Of a stretch of 64,000 bases of DNA, positions 11,441-64,000 are shown piece by piece; positions within the stretch are counted from its first letter, which is position 1; the number at the start of each line of letters is the position of its first letter. Source of the DNA: Paraspadella gotoi (lineage: Eukaryota > Chaetognatha); assembly GCA_051294375.1 (NCBI GenBank), contig CM119266.1, positions 3,908,420-3,972,419 on the forward strand. The letters are read 5' to 3'. The notes beneath the pieces are model-generated. The model saw only the letters and a list, made by a program, of their open reading frames with translations. It did not search any database and had not been told where the DNA came from. The position numbers were made by a program, and so were the translations under genes.

Positions 11441-13749
11441 AAATTGGGCGCTTGCGAAAATGAGGCGTCGACCTCTAAATTTTAAAGAAAAAGAATTTTG
11501 GTGAAATAAAAATTAATGAGAAAAGAAATTTATCTTTTGACGTCGAAGCGAAAGGAAATTTTCTAAATGTGGTTGTCGCTAAGAACATTTCCAAAGATTT
11601 GAGGTAATCAAGGGGCACATGAGAATATTTCAGAAAGAAAAGGACTTATATGTAAATCTCTGGAAATTGATAAAGACATGTATGGAGATGGAAAAGGTCA
11701 TTTAGAGGCATTTCAGATCAGGGCATTGTATGCATTGGTATGGCATGGAAGGATATATAATAGCGACATTTGATGACATGTAAGGTATGCTAGGACATTT
11801 CAAGACATTTTAGGACATTTCAGGTCACGTTAACATTTAATAATTATATTCTTTAATTATTATCTTTAAAAACGTTTATATAGACATTAAACCATAATTC
11901 AAGATGGCCGACGCTTCATCAACGTTTAAATCTCGTTTCTACTTCCATTCTTTGTTACGTCACCGCGTAAATAAAACGCGTTACGCGCCCGGGAACGACG
12001 GATGACATCTCACGGGAATAAAATAAAATATCTATAAATAATGAATAAAATACATTTGTTTCGTTGAAACGAGAAAATAAAATTAATAAAAAAGTTGATG
12101 TCGTTAAAAAAATAATGAATTGGATTGAATTCATATTCATTTCCGCTTCCGATTTCATCACTGACAGATGACAGTTTTTATTTTTATCACTGACAGATGA
12201 CAGTTTTTATTTTTATCACTGACAGATGACAGTTTTTATTTTTATCACTGACAGATGACAGTTTTTATTTTTTATCACTGACAGATGACAGTTTTTATTT
12301 TTTATCACTGGACAGATGACAGTTTTTATTTTTTATCACTGGACAGATGACAGTTTGTATTTTTTATCACAGTCAGATTATGTCAGGAAAATCGTCGTAG
12401 AAAGTTTTAATAAAATATATTAGGCTTTGCATCGTTCGAATCGAAGTTCCGATCAAGATTCCTTTATATGTCACTTCTATTTTAAATTTCCTATCGATCG
12501 TAACCAAATTTATTTAAAAATTCTAAATAGTTAGAAAACGATGCTCATCCCCAAAAATATAAAAAAAAAGGTAGCTCATATTTATAACAATTCTAAGGAC
12601 TCGTGTTCGCGCCCTAATTTTAATGACGAATTTTTTAATTGCGACCCCATTACAACTTAAATACTGAATCGAGTTAATTTTTTCAGTTTAAAAATTAGTT
12701 TAGATGGGATTAAGTTTTTTTGTGAGAGAATAAGGGTAGATATCAAGTTTGAAATTATTTCAGGGAAAAGAAATAGTGAGCCCTAAATAAATAAAACGAA
12801 TAAATCAATAATTAATCAATAAAGTGACGAGAGGAGAACATTTGCTTAATAACACATTAAAATCACATCTTGATTACGCAGCGTTACTCTTTAAAAGTCG
12901 GTCAAAAGAAGGACAGAAGCTGTGATTATAAATCGATAAAAGGATCACGAATTTCACAATCGTCTCACGTGACATTCACCGTCCCTTTTTTCTCTTCTTC
13001 ATCTCACGCCCACGCATTTTTTTATTTCCCTTTTAATGATAGATATTTATTGATGAGAGTTCACCTTTGTCATACATCGTTTGATATTTGACAGTGTCTA
13101 GTGACGTAATAACAAAGCTCAACAAAAAGAGTGTTCTGTACATTACATCCGTATTGGTAGTGGATAAAATTTCAGAACCCATCGTTCTCCGAACCCAATG
13201 GTCCCGGGTTTTTTGCCCTGGTCCGAACAGTCCATGCAAAAAGAGTGACGGGCCGTTAAACCACCGCGAGCAAGCGAAGTTTCGCAAAGGAAGGCAACTG
13301 TCGGAAAAATCTTCCAGACCCACTGGGCACACGAAGTGTGGGGCTATTCATACCCTCAGAAAGGCACGGCGACCCTCTCTCCTATCGGTCACTTCCAAGA
13401 TCCCTTTGTGACAATTTGTTATTTGTCTTTTTTATAAACTAAAAATCGACATTGATTATACTCTTGACGAATGATATGATATCAAATAAGGATAGTTGAA
13501 GTGAAGTGATAGTGAAATGATTGTCAATGATTATTAATCAAATTTAAATAAAAAACATAAAATCCATCAACGTTTACCAACCAGCTTGTAGGCCGCCTAC
13601 AAATTAAATAGTACCTGGCGCCTAACCAGCCTGGACTATAAGAGCTTAGTAGTGTGGACGACGGAAAATATCACAGGGACTGCTAATTTTCCAACGGTCA
13701 GAGATTCTTTCATAAATATTTCGTCTCTTTGTTCAATCCCGTGTTACAG
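11441..13749. other. Non-coding stretch upstream of first recognisable exon
   Basis: This stretch is mostly AT-rich, with many stops in all frames and one tandem repeat listed separately. 13180-13410 is more GC-rich, with the look of a short interspersed element or a decayed exon, but no protein family is recognisable. 13741-13749 ends in a pyrimidine-poor but usable AG acceptor for the EGF exon that follows. Confidence 0.6.
12156..12385. repeat. 29-31-bp tandem repeat, about 8 units
   Basis: There are eight consecutive units around CACTGACAGATGACAG followed by TTTTTATTTTTAT. Later units gain a T in the spacer and a G (CTGGACAG). The last unit has drifted. Unit lengths rise from 29 to about 31, showing stepwise spread of variants from one side. 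Confidence 0.9.
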
Positions 13750-61768
<48,019 letters not shown>

Positions 61769-62530
61769 ATCCATGATGCCTTTTGTTTCTTTTATTGTTG
61801 GTTTACATTTTGTGGTTTTTTCCAAGATTTTTTTTGGACTTTTTGAAAGGGAGACATGATCAGGAACCGGTTTCTTTCTTTGAAATATTAAAAACAAATA
61901 ATCAGCATTACTAAAATTTTATTAAGATAGGGAAAAAAATTGTATTTTAATTAGAGCTTTCTTCTAAAAATTCCTAATGTTGCCATAAAGCTTTTATGAT
62001 AGTTTAACCTGTGAATTCCAAAATAGATCTAAATTTTTAATATTCAGTGAACTAATGACACCAATACCCTATAGTTCTATTACCAAAAATATTTCTTGCC
62101 ATTTCTTTTCAAGTATTGTAGCATAGTCGTTTTTTACTCCAACAACTTACTGACCGAGCCGAGATTACTGAAGAGAAACTTCAAAATTGCTTTACATAGA
62201 AATTATTATCTGTGATCGTTACTTTGAAATAACTTTCTTCCAAATTACTGTGTAACGCGTATAAAAAAAATTTTAAACAAGAACTCAGATTATTTTTTCC
62301 AATATTAACACTATATTCCATTTTTCGAAATGTTTAATGCAATGTGTATTCTTTAAATTGTAATTCCGATTAATTAACCCGTTTGAATTATTGCGCGTAG
62401 AACTTATTTGCTTGCTTTTTCTTATGTTTTTAATACAATTTAAATCTTTTTAAACATTTCTAGATAAACTGAATACTTTCTTAGTTCAAGATCTATGGGC
62501 CAACAAAAAATAAAATCTGGGCTAGTTTGA
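61769..62530 (+). other. 3' untranslated region
   Basis: AT-rich, no open frame, following the gene's stop codon and reaching the first well-placed AATAAA at 62509-62514. Its length (about 760 nt) is inferred from that signal only. Confidence 0.5.
62509..62514 (+). promoter_or_regulatory. Candidate poly(A) signal of the main gene
   Basis: AATAAA about 740 nt after the TAA; first such hexamer after the stop. Confidence 0.4.
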
Positions 62531-62614
62531 TCATCGAGGGAATTTCCAAAGGCCAAATTTATTCAGCATGAAAACTGTTATGAGTCAAAAAAAAAAAGAT
62601 GAAAAATTTTTAGG

Positions 62615-63010
62615 TTGGAAAGAAAAAAAAAAGAAAGAAAAAGAAAAGTTAGGTTTTTCCGTCCAGCCCTCTCGATCCATCCCGACCAGTTTCGACTAAC
62701 CACCATAACATTCCAATTTTCTCCGACCTCGAAGTTTCGAGCCGAAATGAATTTCGTGCCAAAGAGAACGAAGACCCAAATTCTAAACATCGCGTCGCCA
62801 AGAAAATGGGTTAAACGCGGCGCCTCGGATCCAAAGATGACGACGACGACGATGACGATGACGATGACGAAGAGGAGGGGAAAAAAGCCCGCGGCAACGA
62901 GGAAGGGGACGGGGGGGGCAGGGTAGGACAGAGAGGGGGGAATGGAGAACGCGGTAAAGATCTGCCCACGCATCGCCTGTGCAGCCGCAAATTTCGAGAA
63001 ATAGAATTAT
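62615..63010 (+). other. GC-rich island, possible first exon or promoter
   Basis: This is GC-rich amid AT-rich flanks. It includes a GAC/GAT run (62837-62872) that would encode an Asp/Glu stretch in one frame. At 62942 ATG-GAG-AAC-GCG is followed by GTAAAG, a plausible first coding exon and donor (M-E-N-A). That would join in phase to the exon at 63862. No start of transcription can be shown. Confidence 0.3.
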
Positions 63011-63861
63011 GAGGGCAACGTCCACAATTTTTTGACCCAAGAAAAGGTTTAGATAGATTTTATAAAATACTCTTTTTCATTCGCTCTATGGTTCGCGTGT
63101 ATGATTTTAAAAGCTACTTAAATGGTTTTATGTTTTTCTCCGTTTTTTTTTTTTAATGATTAATTTGTGCGGAAAAGTTTCCTGTCTGACAGACTTAACC
63201 AGAAGTAAAAGATTTCCATTAAATTAGACAAAAAACGTTACTTCCTCTGAGCAACACGATTTTTTTTCTCTTAAATACGAGGTCAAACCCAAAAAAATTA
63301 ATGTTTTTAACTACATAAGTAAATATAAATTAAATTTCATAATAAGCCATTTATTGATCTACGCCTGTAGAGAGTTGATCCTCGTTAATTTTTAAAAATC
63401 TCTTATTTTAAACTTTTTAAATTCTTTCATTTGCAGAGATTATCAGTAAGATATTTTAAATGCATGGACCAATATATACAAACAAAAATGAAAATTTTCA
63501 AGCAATAAAACAAAAAAATGTAACTAGTTTCAAAAAAAAATTATTCAACTAAAAATATATATATATTTTTGCGGTTTCCATGTTATTGACCCCGAAAAAA
63601 AACATCAGGCGAATTTTCTTCCAACGAATGTTTTTTCTTCGTCACCTTTTCTCATGAAATAACTAAATTAATGAACTTTATGATAATAAAAACTTCGACT
63701 CTTTTTTTTTCGCATTTTTTAAACACGAGACTAAATTCAAAGAATTTTCTTTTTCGTAAAAAAATTGAATATAAAATCTGAATCTCGTCTCATCTTATCG
63801 AATCAGCCTCGTCTCCCTCTCCCTCTTCGTCTCTCTCACTCTCTCTCTCTCCCCACCGTAG
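63011..63861 (+). other. AT-rich stretch, probable intron
   Basis: Many stops on both strands and no repeats of note, ending in a long pyrimidine tract (63800-63855) and TAG, a strong 3' splice site. Confidence 0.55.
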
Positions 63862-64000
63862 CATGGGAGGCGGGCAATGTATTCGCTCAACTGCGTCAGC
63901 CACGGGGGACGTATCAAAACTTCACCCGAGGGAGACGTCGTCATCGACGTTCCTCTAAGAAACGAAAAAGACGCCGAAAAGTTTCGCGCCACTTGCGACC
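63862..64000 (+). CDS. Partial exon of a downstream unknown gene
   Basis: Open from the acceptor to the window end in the frame H-G-R-R-A-M-Y-S-L-N-C-V-S-H-G-G, then R-I-K-T-S-P-E-G-D-V-V-I-D-V. Composition is that of an ordinary protein, and the GC is exon-like. No family is recognised from 46 residues. It is separate from the giant gene, which has already stopped and has a poly(A) signal. A second open frame (Arg/Lys-rich) overlaps it and is less likely. Confidence 0.45.

Overview
This window is nuclear DNA from an invertebrate animal. Coding stretches near 45-50% GC sit in AT-rich introns with GT..AG borders, polypyrimidine tracts, (GA)n/(CT)n microsatellites and tRNA-derived SINEs, and the protein modules present (EGF-like, SRCR, laminin-G-like, PAN/apple) are an animal extracellular set. 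I cannot name the phylum from the sequence. The window is a scaffold of contigs joined by seven 25-N gaps (1066, 10573, 25439, 35377, 39275, 47047) and one 13-N gap (56643).

The window is essentially one giant + strand gene. Joining exons at consistent phases gives this order: partial EGF; six LamG-like (Laminin_G_3 / concanavalin-like) domains; a Thr/Pro-rich linker; one six-cysteine SRCR domain; 33 EGF-like repeats, mostly of the calcium-binding type and split over many small exons; a second block of six LamG-like domains in one 3.9-kb exon; an acidic/proline linker; and a C-terminal PAN/apple-like domain ending at TAA 61766-61768. The 5' end is not in the window. I see no transmembrane segment in the exons, so a secreted matrix-type or adhesive protein is the best reading. 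That is an inference from the domains, not a demonstrated function.

Layout. 1-10572 is an indel-ridden second copy of about 15.1-24.7 kb. 10598-13640 has no gene but holds an unidentified repeat element, a CCTAA-like degenerate array and a 29-31-bp tandem repeat. 13750-24919 carries the N-terminal EGF/LamG/SRCR/EGF exons, with a 48-bp minisatellite in one intron. 25464-39274 holds repeated, rearranged copies of one long intron with the two small EGF exons that flank it, plus a 2.3-kb GC-rich insertion at 29745-32032. 39300-46645 is a noisy second copy of 47.6-55.2 kb. 47072-56559 is the cleaner EGF-exon series. 56707-61768 is the C-terminal half. A different gene probably starts near 62.9-63.9 kb and runs off the end.

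The duplicated blocks share exon order and sequence with their partners. They differ by many one-base indels, which look like low consensus quality, and also by real substitutions and by different intron or SINE bodies, which look like alternative haplotypes or diverged copies. The main points to follow up are the mosaic architecture, two possible alternative 3' ends with poly(A) signals (after EGF 8 and after the second LamG block), a minisatellite carrying a 5' splice site in every unit, (GA)n tracts placed repeatedly just inside 5' splice sites, and several end-to-start junctions that could be tandem duplication, circular DNA or mis-assembly.
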